Shown here: in pieces, positions 5,219-6,729 of the stretch
How the letters are laid out: the number at the start of each line of letters is the position of its first letter
How positions within the stretch are numbered: the stretch's first letter is position 1
Origin: Thermoplasmata archaeon
GTDB lineage: Archaea > Thermoplasmatota > Thermoplasmata > Sysuiplasmatales > Sysuiplasmataceae
NCBI GenBank assembly: GCA_021811925.1
Contig: JAKAPY010000093.1
Coordinates: 1 to 6,729 of the forward strand
Direction of reading: 5' to 3'
Length of the DNA: 6,729 nucleotides
Position numbers and translations under genes: made by a program
Notes under the pieces: generated by a model
Told to the model about the DNA's origin: nothing
The model's input: only the letters and a program-made list of their open reading frames with translations
Databases searched by the model: none

Positions 5219-6729
5219 CTGATCTTTGCACCCACACCTATGCTCCCCCCGTCGACACCCACAGGGCGCCCGCCGACTGTGAGCGGGCTGACACCGGAAC
5301 TGTCGACGACGACAGCAACTTCCTTCCATTCCTTGAGCTTTCCTTCCTCAAGAGCAAAGCCGTTCACGCCGCTCGCGGCGATGCGCAAATCGACTGTCCT
5401 GAATTCATCTATCGTTATTGTCCTGCTAGGGACGCTGCCGTCCAGCCTGCCAATCGGCGCTCCATCTGGGGGAACGAGCAGCCTTACCATGCCGTCCTTC
5501 TCGGCGGCGAGCATCATTCCCTGTGACTCGTATCCGCGGAGCTTGGCGCTCGCGAGATTTGAGACAACGACGACCATCTTTCCGTCAAGCTGCTCTTCCG
5601 TGTAATGAGCCCTCAGTCCCGCCACAATCTGTCTCCTTTCGCCTATATCGACCTCGAATAGAAACAGCTTGTCTGCGGCAGGATGTTTTTTCACCGAAAC
5701 GATGCGTCCGACGCGCAAGTCAAGCGGCACACCCTCTTCCTCCTCCTTCCGCGCCTCTATCTTGCTGAACACAGGGGACGGTTCCCTGAGTGTGAATTTA
5801 CCTGAATTCCTGCTTATATCATCCCACATCGGCGAAACACCTTCCAGGCCGAGGAATGTAAGAATCCTAGCAGAGGAAAAGGGCAGGAATGGATTGGACA
5901 TCACTGCAAGCTTCCTTATGAGTTCAAGGTTGACGTACAGGTCGGTCTGGCATTTCGCCCTGTCTTGCTTTAGGCTGAACCACGGGGCGCACCTGTCGAA
6001 GTACTGGTTTCCCTTCTGTGCCGTGTCCATGACTACCTTCAGCGCCTTCTTGGATGCGCAGCCCTCTATCAGCGCTGCCTCCTCTTCGGCTGCCTTGCTG
6101 ATTTCGTCAAGAATCAGCGTACCCTCCTCCGACGTCGGACCTTCAAGAGAGCCGAAGTTCTTGAATGCGAACGAAAGGACTCTGTGGTAATAGTTGCCGA
6201 GGGTTGCGACAAGCTCGTTGTTGACCTTTGCCTCGAATGATTCCATGCTGAACTCGCTGTCCCTTCCTTCAGGCATGATAGCCGCCAGGTAATACCGCAC
6301 CTGCTCCGGTGTGAATTCCTCCATAAGCGACTCTATTGTCGGCGCCCCTCCCCGGCTCTTCGAGAATTTCTTACCGTCCGAGGGAGTGACCCACTCCGTT
6401 GCGCTGACGAAATATGGCAGCTCGAGTCCCCCGTGGCCCATCAGCATGGATGGCCATATTATTGTGTGGAACGGTATGTTGTCCTTTCCCATGAAGTAGT
6501 AGTGCTTTGCCTCCGGGTTCTCCCAGTAGTCCTTCCACCCATTTTCATTTCCATTCTTCTTCGCCCATTCTATAGCCGCGGACAGGTATCCTATGACTGC
6601 CTCGAACCAGACGTAGATTACCTTCTTCTCCATCCCCCTGACAGGCACAGGAATGCCCCACTCGAGGTCCCTGGTGAGCGCCCTGTCGGTCAGCCCTGCC
6701 GACAGCCAGTTTCTGGAGAAGTCGATTAC
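5215..6729 (-). CDS. metG: Methionyl-tRNA synthetase (partial, N-terminus off the right edge) with C-terminal tRNA-binding domain
   Basis: Class I aminoacyl-tRNA synthetase that charges tRNA-Met. The frame stays open to the right edge (504 residues visible), so the HIGH motif and zinc-binding region lie outside. Visible residues 14-27 (LTDRALTRDLEWGI) and VIYVWFEAVIGYLSA are classic for the MetRS catalytic core; KFSKS at 121-125 is the archaeal/eukaryal-type KMSKS loop. An alpha-helical anticodon-binding domain follows (about 155-310), then an acidic linker (EARKEEEEG) and an EMAPII/Trbp111-type OB-fold tRNA-binding domain (about 335-429, from LDLRVGRIVSV through SNLASAKLRGYESQGMML). A further 70-residue tail (about 435-504) opens with ITIDEFRTVDLRIA, which looks like the start of another such domain. 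GTG at 6648 is internal, since conserved MetRS sequence continues upstream of it. Its TGA overlaps the PHP start (ATGA). First visible gene of the metG-PHP-pelA operon. Confidence 0.96.
   Translation of the reverse strand, partial: VIDFSRNWLSAGLTDRALTRDLEWGIPVPVRGMEKKVIYVWFEAVIGYLSAAIEWAKKNGNENGWKDYWENPEAKHYYFMGKDNIPFHTIIWPSMLMGHGGLELPYFVSATEWVTPSDGKKFSKSRGGAPTIESLMEEFTPEQVRYYLAAIMPEGRDSEFSMESFEAKVNNELVATLGNYYHRVLSFAFKNFGSLEGPTSEEGTLILDEISKAAEEEAALIEGCASKKALKVVMDTAQKGNQYFDRCAPWFSLKQDRAKCQTDLYVNLELIRKLAVMSNPFLPFSSARILTFLGLEGVSPMWDDISRNSGKFTLREPSPVFSKIEARKEEEEGVPLDLRVGRIVSVKKHPAADKLFLFEVDIGERRQIVAGLRAHYTEEQLDGKMVVVVSNLASAKLRGYESQGMMLAAEKDGMVRLLVPPDGAPIGRLDGSVPSRTITIDEFRTVDLRIAASGVNGFALEEGKLKEWKEVAVVVDSSGVSPLTVGGRPVGVDGGSIGVGAKIR

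Noticed and set aside
5219..5329. N-terminal extension of the PHP protein by 37 residues
   Set aside because: The added residues are Cys/Arg-rich, come from the MetRS-coding region in another frame, and precede the canonical start where the HxH motif begins at residue 6.
5669..6190. Plus-strand open frame of 173 codons opposite metG
   Set aside because: Fully antisense to conserved MetRS sequence, with no recognisable domain.

Overview
The window looks like ordinary archaeal chromosome, probably from a Thermoplasmata-like euryarchaeote. A pelota (Dom34) gene, an archaeal-style methionyl-tRNA synthetase with a KFSKS loop, heavy use of AGG (Arg) and ATA (Ile) codons, GGTGA/GAGGG ribosome-binding sites and probable leaderless starts all support Archaea. 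The class is an inference. The sequence is gene-dense and moderately GC-rich. I see no tRNA, rRNA, CRISPR array, insertion sequence or attachment site, and no gene-free stretch longer than about 140 bases.

Layout. Positions 1-944 (minus) hold a gene cut by the left edge. It encodes a membrane protein in which a rubrerythrin/ferritin-like diiron domain is fused to a VIT1/CCC1-type iron/manganese transporter. A 136-base divergent intergenic region follows. Next come two plus-strand genes joined by an ATGA overlap: urocanate hydratase (hutU, 1081-2745) and a two-part GNAT-fold acetyltransferase of unknown substrate (2742-3530). The GNAT gene runs tail to tail into pelota, sharing 19 bases with it.

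The right half is a compact minus-strand operon transcribed in the order metG - PHP phosphoesterase - pelA. metG is cut by the right edge, so its N-terminal part is missing. It overlaps the PHP gene by ATGA, and the PHP stop codon lies inside the ribosome-binding site of pelA.

How they fit together. metG and pelA act in translation: tRNA charging and rescue of stalled ribosomes. The PHP protein between them could be a nucleotide or RNA phosphoesterase, but its substrate is not shown. hutU is the second step of histidine degradation; hutH, hutI and the last-step enzyme are not in the window. The iron-handling membrane protein points to defence against excess metal or peroxide.

No clearly new system is present. 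The points most worth a second look are the hutU-GNAT coupling, a possible degenerate second tRNA-binding module at the MetRS C-terminus, the ferritin-like/VIT fusion, and the PHP gene wedged between metG and pelA.
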